Shown: positions 38,161 through 48,188, numbered from the stretch's first letter. The stretch is 64,000 nucleotides of DNA from an uncultured Acetobacteraceae bacterium (GCA_937873095.1 CALMVI010000040.1:1-64000), one strand, 5' to 3'. Notes: generated from the sequence alone by a model not told the origin. Numbers and translations are program-made.

Positions 38161-39462
38161 GTGTCGGCTTCAAATATTACCCCCGGAACCGTCGTCTATG
38201 ACGGGCATGGCCAGGCAGCCAACTGGTCCGATCCGGCGAACTGGGTCGGCGGCAAGGTGCCTTCGGCGGCACTGATCGCCAGGGCGCTTTTCACGTCCGA
38301 CGCTACCCTGAACACCAGCTTCACGGTCGGCGGACTGATGATGCTGGGCACCGAGGCGATCACGGTGAACGGCGCCCTGACCACCACCTCGCTCAACCAG
38401 TGCGAAGCCTTCATGATCTGCAACGGCGCCACCGTCACCTTCGCGCCGGGCGCCACGCTGAACGACGCGGGCGGGCTGGAAGTGGGCGTGCATGCCTTCG
38501 GCTCCTTCACCGCAAAAGGCAGCGGGACCACGCAATCGAAGATCGACGTGCAGTATGGCCAGGTCGGCTTCCACGCCAACAGCAACGGGGTGGTCAGCGT
38601 TGACGACGCGTCTTTCACGGTGGCGAACTGGCTCTATCTGGGCCTGAGCGGGCAGGGCAGCCTGACGGTCAGCAACGGCGGCACGGTCTCCGTCGGCGCG
38701 TTCCTGATGCTTGGCGCCGACCAGGGCGGAACCGGGAACCTCACCCTGTCGAGCGGCGCGCAGATGACGGTCGGAAGTGCTGTCACGCTCGGCGGCAACT
38801 GCGTCGATCAGGTGACACCGGCTGCCGCCGGCACGCCGATGGGCACCGGCACGCTCACCGTCGGCGCGGGCAGCAGCCTGACCGCAGGCCAGGCGGTGCA
38901 CGTCATGGCCGGCAGCGCAGTGGTGATGGCCGGCGGGACCATGTCGGTCACCAGCGCCTTTCCCGGCATCGACGTGCGCGCCGGCGGCACGCTGTCCGGC
39001 TTCGGCACACTCAACGTTCCCAACCACGCGCCAGGCCAGGTCAGCGGCCTGATGGTGTCGGGCACCGTCGAGTCCGTGGGCGGCACGCTCACCATCAACG
39101 CGCCCGTAGGTGGCACGGGCCAGGCGCAGATCGCCGATGGCAGCACGATGGTTCTCAACGGCGCCAGCGTGGCCGTGCCGACGATCCATTTCATGGGCGG
39201 CAACGGCACGCTGGTGCTCTCCCACGGCATCGACGACCGAAGCACCACGGTGACCGGCTTCACGGGGGGAGACCACATCCTGATGGCCGGCGTGGACCAG
39301 CTCGCCTGGAATCCCAGCACGGACGTGCTGACGCTCGGCGCCGGCGGCCAGACGGTCGACCACGTCCAGTTCGCGGGCAGCTACGCCAGCAACGCCTTCA
39401 CGCTGACCCAGACCAGCGCCGGTGCCATGATCAGCCTGGCCGTGACCCATACGGGGCATTAG
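38161..39462 (+). CDS. Extracellular beta-solenoid/autotransporter-strand-like protein, paralog B
   Basis: AANWSDPANWVGGKVP...YASNAFTLTQTSAGAMISLAVTHTGH; paralog of preceding gene. Confidence 0.75.
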   Translation: MSASNITPGTVVYDGHGQAANWSDPANWVGGKVPSAALIARALFTSDATLNTSFTVGGLMMLGTEAITVNGALTTTSLNQCEAFMICNGATVTFAPGATLNDAGGLEVGVHAFGSFTAKGSGTTQSKIDVQYGQVGFHANSNGVVSVDDASFTVANWLYLGLSGQGSLTVSNGGTVSVGAFLMLGADQGGTGNLTLSSGAQMTVGSAVTLGGNCVDQVTPAAAGTPMGTGTLTVGAGSSLTAGQAVHVMAGSAVVMAGGTMSVTSAFPGIDVRAGGTLSGFGTLNVPNHAPGQVSGLMVSGTVESVGGTLTINAPVGGTGQAQIADGSTMVLNGASVAVPTIHFMGGNGTLVLSHGIDDRSTTVTGFTGGDHILMAGVDQLAWNPSTDVLTLGAGGQTVDHVQFAGSYASNAFTLTQTSAGAMISLAVTHTGH

Positions 39463-39511
39463 AGCAGCATCATCCAGACTGGATCAGTCTGGGTGATAAA
39501 GCTGCTCGTCA
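39463..39511. repeat. Palindromic repeat, family II copy A
   Basis: agagcagcatcatccagactggatcagtctgggtgataaagctgctc; stem atcatccagact/agtctgggtgat. Confidence 0.75.
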
Positions 39512-39523
39512 GAACAAAATATT

Positions 39524-39566
39524 AGAGCGGGTCAGGCTGACACAGTCAGCATGAACCCGCTCTAAT
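39524..39566. terminator. Strong stem-loop downstream of paralog B
   Basis: agagcgggtcaggctgac-aca-gtcagcatgaacccgctct near-perfect inverted repeat. Confidence 0.7.
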
Positions 39567-39615
39567 CCGTCTGCGTCCCGATGGCGGTTCGGCGTCCGAA
39601 CCGCTATCGGGGAGC

Positions 39616-40368
39616 ATGGCCGCTCCGACCGAATTGCCGACGCTGTCCCGCTATGCGCTCCTGCTCGATCTGGACGGGACGCTGCTCGACATCGCGCCGA
39701 CGCCGGGCGAGGTGGTCGTGCCGCCAGAACTGCCCGACGACCTGCGCCGGTTGCGCGCCCTGTGCGGCGACGCGCTCGCCATCGTCACCGGCCGTCCGGT
39801 GGCGCAGATCGACTGCCTGCTGCCCGACATCCCGTTCGCCGTCGCGGGCGAGCACGGCGCGGCGATACGGCGTCGCCCTGGCGAGCCGGTGCTGCGTCTG
39901 CCGCTTCCAGACATGCCGTCGCGCTGGATGCCGGCGGTGTCCCGGATCGTGGGCCAGCACCCGGGCGCCATGCTGGAACCCAAGAGCCACGGCATGGCGG
40001 TGCATTACCGTGCGGCGCCCCAGGCCGGCGAGGCGCTGCGGGCCGGATTGCTGGCCCTGCTCGCCGACCGGCCGGGCGACTACACGCTGCTGCCGGCCAA
40101 GATGGCCTGGGAAATACGCCCAACCGGCATCGACAAGGGAACCGCGTTGCGCGCGCTGATGCAGCACGCACCGTTCCGGGGCCGGACCCCCGTCTTCGTG
40201 GGCGACGACGTCACCGACCAGGACGGGATTGCGGAGGCGCGCGCCCAGGGCGGCCTTGGGCTGTTCGTTCCGGAAGATTTCGGCACGCCCGCCCAGGTGC
40301 GCGCCTGGATCAGGGGGCTGGCCTCGCAGGCGGATCACGCGCCGGACATCGGGCCTGGGCCGGCTTAG
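39616..40368 (+). CDS. otsB: Trehalose-phosphatase
   Basis: LLLDLDGTLLDIAPTP, VAGEHGAAIRR, GIDKGTALRALM, FVGDDVTDQDGIAEARAQGG. Confidence 0.95.
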   Translation: MAAPTELPTLSRYALLLDLDGTLLDIAPTPGEVVVPPELPDDLRRLRALCGDALAIVTGRPVAQIDCLLPDIPFAVAGEHGAAIRRRPGEPVLRLPLPDMPSRWMPAVSRIVGQHPGAMLEPKSHGMAVHYRAAPQAGEALRAGLLALLADRPGDYTLLPAKMAWEIRPTGIDKGTALRALMQHAPFRGRTPVFVGDDVTDQDGIAEARAQGGLGLFVPEDFGTPAQVRAWIRGLASQADHAPDIGPGPA

Positions 40369-40391
40369 AGGAACCGATCTCGGACCGCCTG

Positions 40392-41468
40392 CTACTCGGC
40401 CCAGCCGGTCACGTCGTTTCCGCCGAAGACCATGCGGCGGATCATCGACGAGGTCAGGCCGGCGCTGAAGCTCGGTGGGGGCGCGCTGACCTCGTCGAGG
40501 CGCCTGGTCTGGTCTTCGCTCAGGATCACGTCGGCCGCGGCGATGTTGCTGGCAAGCTGCTCCGGCTTGCTCGCCCCGATGAGCGTGGAGGCGACCCCGG
40601 GGCGGGCCATGACCCAGGCCAGTGCCACCTGCGCGGCGGGCCGGCCGTGTTCGGCGGCGACCGAGTTCAGCACCGCCAGCACGTCCCAGTTGCGGCTGGT
40701 GAACTTGCTGTTGCCGAACGGATTGGGGCCGCTCAGCCGGCCGGAGCCGCTGGTGTCCTCGCGCCGGTACTTCCCGGTGAGGAAGCCGCCCGCCAGCGGG
40801 CTCCAGGGCATGACGCCCATGCCGGCCTCGCGGGCCGCAGGGACGTGCTCGCTCTCGACGTCGCGCGCGACCAGCGAATACTCGACCTGGATGGCGACCG
40901 GGCCTGGAACGCGCCGCTCGGCTGCGATGGTGGCGGCCTTCATCGCCAGCCAGGCGGGCATGTCGGAGAAGGCGTAGTAGCGGATCTTGCCGGCCCGCAC
41001 GAGGTCGCCCAACGTCTGAACGATCTCCTCGACCGGTGTGACGCCGTCCCAGATATGCATCCAGTACAGGTCGATGGTGTCGGTGCCGAGACGCCGGAGC
41101 GAGCCTTCCAGCGCACGATGGATGTTCTTGGCGCCCGCGCCGCCTGCGTTCGGGTTGCCAGCGCCGGCTTGCGCCGCCGCCAGCGGGCTGGCCGAGGCGT
41201 TGAACGCGAACTTGGTGGACAGCACCACCTCGTCACGCGAGCCGGTGTCCCTGATGAACTGGCCGACCAGCGACTCGCTGCCGCCGCCTGAGTAGATGTC
41301 GGCCGTGTCGATGAAATTGCCGCCGGCTTGACGGTAGGCATCGAAGATCGTTCGCGCCGCCGTGTCATCCGCGTTCCACCCGCCGGGCCCGAACGTCATC
41401 GTCCCGAGTGCGATGGGGCTGACCACCAGGCCCGAGCGGCCGAGCGTACGGTAGGACGTGAGCGACAT
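40392..41468 (-). CDS. Aldo/keto reductase
   Basis: YRTLGRSGLVVSPIALGTMTFG, NFIDTADIYSGGGSESLVGQFI, IRYYAFSDMPAW. Confidence 0.94.
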   Translation of the reverse strand: MSLTSYRTLGRSGLVVSPIALGTMTFGPGGWNADDTAARTIFDAYRQAGGNFIDTADIYSGGGSESLVGQFIRDTGSRDEVVLSTKFAFNASASPLAAAQAGAGNPNAGGAGAKNIHRALEGSLRRLGTDTIDLYWMHIWDGVTPVEEIVQTLGDLVRAGKIRYYAFSDMPAWLAMKAATIAAERRVPGPVAIQVEYSLVARDVESEHVPAAREAGMGVMPWSPLAGGFLTGKYRREDTSGSGRLSGPNPFGNSKFTSRNWDVLAVLNSVAAEHGRPAAQVALAWVMARPGVASTLIGASKPEQLASNIAAADVILSEDQTRRLDEVSAPPPSFSAGLTSSMIRRMVFGGNDVTGWAE

Positions 41469-41564
41469 CGAGGTTCCAGACTTCCGTAATGGATGCTATG
41501 AAACTGATGGGCCGTAATGCCGGCCAGGTCAACCCATTTCATAGTGCGCGTTATGGAAGTCTCG

Positions 41565-42230
41565 ATGGATACCCCGCCCCGCCGGACTGGCCGGCCGCTC
41601 TCCTTCGACCGGAACGCGGCCTTGCAGCAGGCCATGCTGACGTTCTGGCATCATGGCTACGAGACCACCTCGGTGGCCGAGCTGACCGCGGCGATGGGGA
41701 TCAGCGCGCCCAGCCTGTACGCGGCGTTCGGGGACAAGAAGCAGTTGTTCCTCCAAGCCGTGCGGCTCTACGCAGGCGACCCGGCCGACGTAGAGCGCGC
41801 GATTGCCGGTGCGCCGACCTCGTTCCACGCCGCGCGCGCGCTGATGACCGGTGCGGCCACGACCTACACGGGGGAGGCCACCCCCAAAGGCTGCCTGCTC
41901 GCCAGCGCGACCGCGAGCGGCTCGGCGGCGGCCGCCGACGTGCAGGACGCCGTGGCCGCGCTGCGCCGTGGCATCGAAGCCTGCCTGCGGGTGCGGATCG
42001 AGCGCGACATCCAGGAGGGGGTCCTGCCACCCGGATCGCAGGCCGCCCCGCTGGCAGGGCTGGTCCTGGCGGTCACGCAGGGCATGTCCGTCCTCGCCCG
42101 GGAAGGCGCCTCGCGCGCGTCGCTGCTGGCCGTGGTCGAAGCCGCGCTACGCGCCTGGCCGGGCAGCAAGGCCGAGGACGCGCGCCGAGGCGATGGGACG
42201 GCGGCGAACGCGGCGGAGCACAGTGCGTGA
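41565..42230 (+). CDS. TetR/AcrR family transcriptional regulator
   Basis: GRPLSFDRNAALQQAMLTFWHHGYETTSVAELTAAMGISAPSLYAAFGDKKQLFLQAV. Confidence 0.94.
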   Translation: MDTPPRRTGRPLSFDRNAALQQAMLTFWHHGYETTSVAELTAAMGISAPSLYAAFGDKKQLFLQAVRLYAGDPADVERAIAGAPTSFHAARALMTGAATTYTGEATPKGCLLASATASGSAAAADVQDAVAALRRGIEACLRVRIERDIQEGVLPPGSQAAPLAGLVLAVTQGMSVLAREGASRASLLAVVEAALRAWPGSKAEDARRGDGTAANAAEHSA

Positions 42231-42441
42231 CGCGGCGACGGCGGGTCAGCCGGTGTCGGGCGGCCGATCGGGATGGCTGGCGGCAGGGTCCAGGGGTCGG
42301 CGCCGGGGTTCCGGGGAGACAGGGCCGGGGTAGGCCCAGAATCTTGTCGGTAGGGCAGAGGGGCTGGGGGCGATACCCGGTCGTCGGCGATGGCGGCCGG
42401 CTGCAACGTGGTCGCACCTTATCAGCCCTCGCCGTAACTGC

Positions 42442-42879
42442 TCAGAGTCCCTCTTGGCGGTAGCGCGTCAGCCAAAGCAGCGCGAGGGGTTGGCAGAGGA
42501 CGGCGAGGATGGACGAGCCTATCGGCAGGTCGGTGTGGTGCGTAGCAGGCGGGAGTTGCCAGGCTAGGATCAAACCCAGTAGCGCGAGTGGAACACCAAG
42601 GGCGATGATGACAGTAATGGCCGCTCGCACGAGAGTGCGCACACTTGGCGGGACAGGCGGCCAGAATATTAGGCGCATTGAAAACACGATGACGAAGCTG
42701 AAAATGAACATGACGAAACCGTCGACATTCACGGCGTCATCTGGATTGCCGCCACCGCGCCCGATGAGGGCGCCCCCGAGTCCGACGGCCATGAAAGTCA
42801 GGCCGACACACCCCATGGCCAGGGAAAAAAGATACCAGGCACTAGGGCGAGTGGACGACTTATCGGTTGATATCGTCAT
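42442..42879 (-). CDS. Hypothetical multi-pass membrane protein
   Basis: 145 aa with about 4 hydrophobic segments; start overlaps stop of upstream ORF. Confidence 0.65.
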   Translation of the reverse strand: MTISTDKSSTRPSAWYLFSLAMGCVGLTFMAVGLGGALIGRGGGNPDDAVNVDGFVMFIFSFVIVFSMRLIFWPPVPPSVRTLVRAAITVIIALGVPLALLGLILAWQLPPATHHTDLPIGSSILAVLCQPLALLWLTRYRQEGL

Positions 42880-43961
42880 GCGTGAACCGCTGTGCAGTGC
42901 ACCTGCAAGTAGCTGAAAAACTGATGTAGCAACGACTTGTCTGTTTGTATTTCTTCTCGGACAAGCAGACCAACCGAGCCGGCGCCGGCAGCTTTGCCGG
43001 TCGCTTCCAACCTCAAGGCTGCTGATATCTGTTCGGTTCGTACCTGTGCGCGCAAGTTGGCGCGTGCGGCAATTTGATGCAAGCGCTCGGCGCGGGCAGC
43101 GTTTGTCGTCCGGGCGCTCATGTTAGTGGCAGCCTGGGCGGTTATACGATCCATCGCGCGCAGTTCGCGTATCTCGACCAGCTCCTTCACGAGTTTCACC
43201 CCGCCATACGCGACGTCGGGCAGCGTCATGACCGTCGCAACGATGCGAAACCGCTCAGTCTGCTTCTTGAAGTTCTCTGCGCGCTCGTCCTCTCCACCGA
43301 GTTCCATTGCGTAAGCGCCACCATCGGCGCCCAAAAGGATGACGCCGCCGACCAAACCAACCGCGCCCAACACGCCCAATCCGGTCGGCAGAAGGGCGAC
43401 GGACAGAGCAATGCAAAGAATGTCGAGGGCGACCCCTACTCCATCATCCTTGTGCGCGGTAAACATGCGGTTGAGGACGTTTCCCATGGCCTGGCTCATG
43501 GCGAGGCTGGCTTGGCTTTCCTGGAGGGCGGCCTTGCCTTGGGCTTCGAGGGCGTCGCGGATGAAGGTCTTCACCTTGCCCAGAAAGCCGGAGGGCGGCT
43601 TGGGTGGAGGTGGAGGTTTGTTCCATTCGAAGATGGAGACGGCGCCAATGCCTTCGCCGTCGCGTTTGGGCGCGCGGAAGGGGTAGAGGTTGCCGTTGGC
43701 GGTCCAGACGATGCCCGTGTCGGGTCCGCAAGCGCGGTCAACGAAGCGGGTCAGGCAAGTACGGGCCTCGTTCTGGTCGGCGTACGGGCCCCATTCCGGG
43801 GTCAGCATGAGCGTCACTTGGGTCTCCGTCTGCCGGCGGCGCATCGTATCTTGAAACGAGAGGGTTATCCAACCGTGAAAAGCCGCCGAGGCGTCGGCGA
43901 AGACGATCGGGTAAACCGGGTTGGGAACGTGCCGGGACTCAGTCTCGTGAACGGGCATCAT
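42876..43961 (-). CDS. Hypothetical protein with central hydrophobic region; possible toxin/effector
   Basis: GVALDILCIALSVALLPTGLGVLGAVGLVGGVILLGADGGAYAMELGGE followed by helical domain; lower GC than surroundings. Confidence 0.6.
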   Translation of the reverse strand: MMPVHETESRHVPNPVYPIVFADASAAFHGWITLSFQDTMRRRQTETQVTLMLTPEWGPYADQNEARTCLTRFVDRACGPDTGIVWTANGNLYPFRAPKRDGEGIGAVSIFEWNKPPPPPKPPSGFLGKVKTFIRDALEAQGKAALQESQASLAMSQAMGNVLNRMFTAHKDDGVGVALDILCIALSVALLPTGLGVLGAVGLVGGVILLGADGGAYAMELGGEDERAENFKKQTERFRIVATVMTLPDVAYGGVKLVKELVEIRELRAMDRITAQAATNMSARTTNAARAERLHQIAARANLRAQVRTEQISAALRLEATGKAAGAGSVGLLVREEIQTDKSLLHQFFSYLQVHCTAVHA

Positions 43962-44026
43962 TCAGGTTATAAGGAGGCACCTCCTGCTTACACTCAGTAT
44001 TACCGTTTTGGTTACTGGACGAGGAT

Positions 44027-44470
44027 ATGATTTCCAGAGTGAGCGTCTTTGGCGTTATGGGCTCGGTTTTCTGCGCGACTTGTGCGGCCGCGCCGGCTGC
44101 ATCTTGCGACGCGCCTGCGGCGCTGCGTTTTGCGACCGGGTCGAGTTCAGGTGAAGTTTCGGGCGGGGTGACGCAGGGGGAGTTGGCGTGCTGGACGGTG
44201 TCGGCGAAGTCGGGGCAGGTCATGACGGCGACTGTCGATAGCACGGGTCAGAACGCGGTGATGCAGGTTTACCAGCCGGGTTGGAAAGTGGCCAAGGTGG
44301 ACGGGGATTATCGGTTTACAGGCAAGGCGCTGAAAGGTGCGGCGGAGGGGGATGACGCGATGAAGTGGTCGGGCGCGCTGCCGAAGACGGGGTCGTTCCT
44401 GCTTGTGGTGGGCGCCAGCAGGGGTGGCAGCAACTACAAGCTGGACGTGGAAATCACGAACGGACGTTAG
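44027..44470 (+). CDS. Hypothetical secreted protein, PPC-domain-like beta fold
   Basis: Signal peptide MISRVSVFGVMGSVFCATCAAAPAASC; GELACWTVSAKSGQVMTATVDSTGQNAVMQVYQPGW...GSFLLVVGASRGGSNYKLDVEI. Confidence 0.65.
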   Translation: MISRVSVFGVMGSVFCATCAAAPAASCDAPAALRFATGSSSGEVSGGVTQGELACWTVSAKSGQVMTATVDSTGQNAVMQVYQPGWKVAKVDGDYRFTGKALKGAAEGDDAMKWSGALPKTGSFLLVVGASRGGSNYKLDVEITNGR

Positions 44471-44505
44471 AGCCGCCCCCCTCCCGCCGGCCGGGAGAGG
44501 GAAGC

Positions 44506-44542
44506 AAAAGTTCTTTGGTTCTTTCTTTCAAGAAAGAACTGC
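44506..44542. repeat. GTTCTTT hairpin repeat R4
   Basis: aaaagttctttg-gttctttctt-tc-aagaaagaac. Confidence 0.85.
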
Positions 44543-44550
44543 TTGCTGAC

Positions 44551-45987
44551 TTACTCCGCCGCAATCGCCCCATATCCAATCTCCGCCTTGGTCTCCAAGA
44601 ACTCGCCAAACGCAAGGTCGCCCCACTCGCGGCCGTTGCCGGATTGTTTGTAGCCGCCGAAGGGGGCCATGATGTCCATTCCGGCGCCGTTTATGTTGAC
44701 CTGGCCGGCGCGGAGGCGGGAGGCGACGTGGCGGAGCTGGGCTGGGTCGCGGCCCTGGACGTAGGCGGCCAGCCCGTAGGGGGTGTCGTTGGCGATGGCG
44801 ATGGCTTCGTCCACCGTGTCGTAGCCGAGGATGGCGATGACGGGGCCGAAGATTTCCTCGCGCGCTATTGTCATGTCGTTCGTGACTTGGGCGAATACTG
44901 TGGGGCGAACGTAGTAGCCGACCTCCAGGCCTTCCGGGCGGCCTGGACCGCCGGAGACGAGTTTGGCGCCTTCTTCGATGCCGCGGTTGATCAGGCCCTG
45001 TATCTTGGTCCATTGCGCCTCGCTGACGACGGGACCGAGCTCGGCGTTGCCTTGCGGGTCGCCGACGGTCGTGGCGTCGGCCGCGGCGCGGGCGATGTCG
45101 ATCACCTGGGGCATCAGCGTGTGCGGGGCGAGCATGCGGGTGGGGGCGTTGCAGGACTGGCCGGTGTTCTGCATCACGTGCTTGACGCCGCGGGTGACGG
45201 CCGATTGCAGGTCGGCGTCGGGCAGGATGATGTTGGGGGATTTGCCGCCGAGTTCCTGGTGGACGCGCTTGACGGTGGGGGCCGCGGCGCGGGCAACCTC
45301 GATGCCGGCGCGGGTGGAGCCGGTGAAGCTGACGAGGTCGATTTCGGGGTGGGCGCTGATCGCGGCGCCGACGCCTGGGCCGTCGCCGTTGACGAGGTTG
45401 AAGACGCCTGGGGGAACGCCGGCCTCGTGGAGGATTTCGGCCAGGATGATGCCGCTGAACGGGGCGATTTCGCTGGGTTTGAGGATCATGGTGCAGCCGA
45501 CGGCCAAGGCGGGGGCCACCTTGCAGGCGATCTGGTTGATCGGCCAATTCCAGGGGGTGATGAAGCCGCACACGCCGATGGGCTCGCGGGCGATGAGCGT
45601 GGTGCCGCGCATCTCCTCGAACACGTAGTTGGCGAGGATGCCCTGGGCGGCCTGGAAGTGGCCGATGCCGATGGCGGCTTGCGCGTTCTGGCTGAGGCTG
45701 ACCGGGGCGCCCATCTCCTCGGTGATGGCGGCTGCCATGTCGTTGTAGCGGGATTTGTAGACGTCGATGATGCGGCCGAGCAGGGCCAGGCGGTCGTCCC
45801 GGGTGGTGCGGGAGAAGGATTCGAAGGCGCGTAGGGCGGCGTGGGCCGCGCGGTCGACATCGGCCCCTGCCCCGAGCGAGATCCGGCCGCAGGGGCGTTC
45901 GGTGGCGGGGTTGATGACGTCGAGGGCTTTCGGGGCGGCGGGGTCGACCCAGGCGCCGTCGATGTAGAACTGTGTGTAGTCGCGCAT
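44551..45987 (-). CDS. Aldehyde dehydrogenase family protein
   Basis: GFITPWNWPINQIACKVAPALAVGCTMILKPSE, FTGSTRAG, QELGGKSPNIILPDAD, GQSCNAPTRML. Confidence 0.96.
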   Translation of the reverse strand: MRDYTQFYIDGAWVDPAAPKALDVINPATERPCGRISLGAGADVDRAAHAALRAFESFSRTTRDDRLALLGRIIDVYKSRYNDMAAAITEEMGAPVSLSQNAQAAIGIGHFQAAQGILANYVFEEMRGTTLIAREPIGVCGFITPWNWPINQIACKVAPALAVGCTMILKPSEIAPFSGIILAEILHEAGVPPGVFNLVNGDGPGVGAAISAHPEIDLVSFTGSTRAGIEVARAAAPTVKRVHQELGGKSPNIILPDADLQSAVTRGVKHVMQNTGQSCNAPTRMLAPHTLMPQVIDIARAAADATTVGDPQGNAELGPVVSEAQWTKIQGLINRGIEEGAKLVSGGPGRPEGLEVGYYVRPTVFAQVTNDMTIAREEIFGPVIAILGYDTVDEAIAIANDTPYGLAAYVQGRDPAQLRHVASRLRAGQVNINGAGMDIMAPFGGYKQSGNGREWGDLAFGEFLETKAEIGYGAIAAE

Positions 45988-46169
45988 GTTGGCCTCGTGG
46001 TTGTTGGGCGTCCCGGGCGGCACCCTATGGGGTTCGGGGCGGACGTGCCAGGGTGGGCGTCAACGGGGACGAAGGTTCTATCGCGCGGTGGGGCGTGGGA
46101 TGGGATGGCAGGCCGGTGCGGGTCCACGCCGACTGTGTCGGCCAGACCCGCTCTGGTCTTGGTTCTGGC

Positions 46170-46217
46170 GAGCGGCTTTCCTGCCCAGGCTGATTCCAGT
46201 CCGGACGGGGCTGCTCT
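46170..46217. repeat. Palindromic repeat, family II copy B (degenerate)
   Basis: gagcggctttcctgcccaggctgattccagtccggacggggctgctct. Confidence 0.55.
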
Positions 46218-46237
46218 GGGGTTTTGGGAGAGAGAGC

Positions 46238-47347
46238 ATGGATGTTCGCGCGGCCGTTGCGTTCGAGGCGGGAAAGCCGCTGACGATCGAGACCGTTCAG
46301 CTGGAAGGCCCGAAGGCGGGGGAGGTTCTGGTCGAGATCAAGGCAACGGGCATCTGCCACACGGACAAGTACACGCTGTCCGGCGCGGATTCCGAAGGGC
46401 TGTTTCCGTGCATCCTGGGACATGAGGGCGCGGGCGTGGTGGTCGATATCGGGCCGGGGGTGACGGCCCTGAAGAAAGGCGACCACGTGATTCCGCTGTA
46501 CACGCCGGAGTGCAGGCAGTGCAAAAGCTGCCTCAGCCGGAAGACCAATCTGTGCACGGCGATACGAGCTACGCAGGGCCGCGGCGTGATGCCGGACGGG
46601 ACGAGCCGGTTCAGCTTCCAGGGCAAGCCGCTGTATCATTACATGGGCTGTTCGACTTTTGCGAACTTCACGGTGCTGCCGGAGATCGCGCTGGCCAAGG
46701 TGCGGGAGGACGCGCCGTTCGAGAAGATCTGCTACATCGGCTGCGGTGTGACGACAGGCGTGGGGGCGGTGATCTACACGGCGAAGGTCGCGCCCGGCGA
46801 CAAGGTTGTGGTGTTCGGGCTGGGCGGAATCGGGCTGAACGTGTTGCAGGGCGCGCGGATCGCAGGGGCCGACATGATCGTGGGCGTGGACGTCAATCCA
46901 GGCCGCAAGGAACTCGCCGAAAAATTCGGCATGACGCATTTCGTCAATCCCAAGGAGGTCGAGGGCGACATCGTGCCGCATCTGGTGGCGCTGACCGATG
47001 GCGGGGCGGACCATAGTTTCGAGTGCGTGGGCAACACCACGCTGATGCGGCAGGCGCTGGAATGCGCGCATCGCGGCTGGGGCAAGAGCACCATCATCGG
47101 CGTTGCTGCGTCCGGCCAGGAGATCTCGACACGGCCGTTCCAGCTGGTGACGGGGCGTGTGTGGCAGGGCAGCGCGTTCGGGGGCGCGCGGGGGCGGACG
47201 GACACGCCGAAGATGGTCGACTGGTACATGGACAAGAAGATCAACATCGACGACCTGATCACGCACATCCTGCCGCTGGAGAAGATCAACGACGGGTTCG
47301 ACCTGATGACGCGAGGCGAGAGCATCCGCAGCGTGGTCGTTTACTGA
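46238..47347 (+). CDS. S-(hydroxymethyl)glutathione dehydrogenase / class III alcohol dehydrogenase
   Basis: GICHTDKYTLSGADSEGLFPCILGHEGAGVVVDIG, YTPECRQCKSCLSRKTNLCTAIRATQGRGVMPDGTSRFS. Confidence 0.97.
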   Translation: MDVRAAVAFEAGKPLTIETVQLEGPKAGEVLVEIKATGICHTDKYTLSGADSEGLFPCILGHEGAGVVVDIGPGVTALKKGDHVIPLYTPECRQCKSCLSRKTNLCTAIRATQGRGVMPDGTSRFSFQGKPLYHYMGCSTFANFTVLPEIALAKVREDAPFEKICYIGCGVTTGVGAVIYTAKVAPGDKVVVFGLGGIGLNVLQGARIAGADMIVGVDVNPGRKELAEKFGMTHFVNPKEVEGDIVPHLVALTDGGADHSFECVGNTTLMRQALECAHRGWGKSTIIGVAASGQEISTRPFQLVTGRVWQGSAFGGARGRTDTPKMVDWYMDKKINIDDLITHILPLEKINDGFDLMTRGESIRSVVVY

Positions 47348-47348
47348 C

Positions 47349-48188
47349 ATGGCGCTGGAGAAGCGCAGCGAGAGCGCGTGTTTCGGCGGACGGCTGGGGG
47401 TGTACAGCCACCAGTCGCGGGAGACCGGGACGGAGATGGCGGTGTCGGTGTTCCTGCCGCCAGCGGCCGCGTCCGGGGCGTGTCCTTTGCTGTATTACCT
47501 GGCCGGACTGACCTGCACGCAGGACACGTTCGTGCAGAAGGCCGGGGCGCAGCGGGTGGCGGCCGAGCTGGGGCTGATCCTGGTCGCACCCGACACGAGC
47601 CCGCGCGGGGCGGGCATCCCAGGCGAGGACGCGGACTGGGATTTCGGCACCGGCGCCGGGTTCTACCTGGACGCGACGCAGGCGCCCTGGTCGAAGAACT
47701 ACCGCATGGGCAGCTACGTCAACGAGGAGCTGCCTGCGCTGATCGCCGAGGCGTTTCCGGTGAAGGCAGGGGCGGCCGGCATCATGGGCCACTCGATGGG
47801 CGGGCATGGCGCGCTGGTTTCGGCGTTACGGCATCCCGGCAAGTGGCAGTCGGTCTCGGCCCTGGCGCCAATCTGTCATCCGGTCGACGTGCCGTGGGGG
47901 CACAAGGCGTTCGGCAACTACCTGGGACCGGACCGCGCTGCGTGGGACGAGTACGACGCCAGCGTGCTGATGGCGCGCCGCGCGTTTCCGGGGCCGGTGC
48001 TGGTGGACCAGGGATTGGCGGACCAATTCCTGGCGGTGCAGCTGCGGCCCGAGGCCTTGGAAGCGGCGGCCGAGAAATCGGGGCAGGCGCTGACTCTGCG
48101 CAGGCATGACGGTTACGATCATTCCTACTGGTTCATCCAGACCGTGATCGAGGACCATCTGCGCCACCATGCGGATGCCCTGACGTGA
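47349..48188 (+). CDS. fghA: S-formylglutathione hydrolase
   Basis: YYLAGLTCTQDTFVQKAGAQRVAAELGLILVAPDTSPRG, GHSMGGHGALVSALRHPGKWQSVSALAPICHP. Confidence 0.97.
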   Translation: MALEKRSESACFGGRLGVYSHQSRETGTEMAVSVFLPPAAASGACPLLYYLAGLTCTQDTFVQKAGAQRVAAELGLILVAPDTSPRGAGIPGEDADWDFGTGAGFYLDATQAPWSKNYRMGSYVNEELPALIAEAFPVKAGAAGIMGHSMGGHGALVSALRHPGKWQSVSALAPICHPVDVPWGHKAFGNYLGPDRAAWDEYDASVLMARRAFPGPVLVDQGLADQFLAVQLRPEALEAAAEKSGQALTLRRHDGYDHSYWFIQTVIEDHLRHHADALT

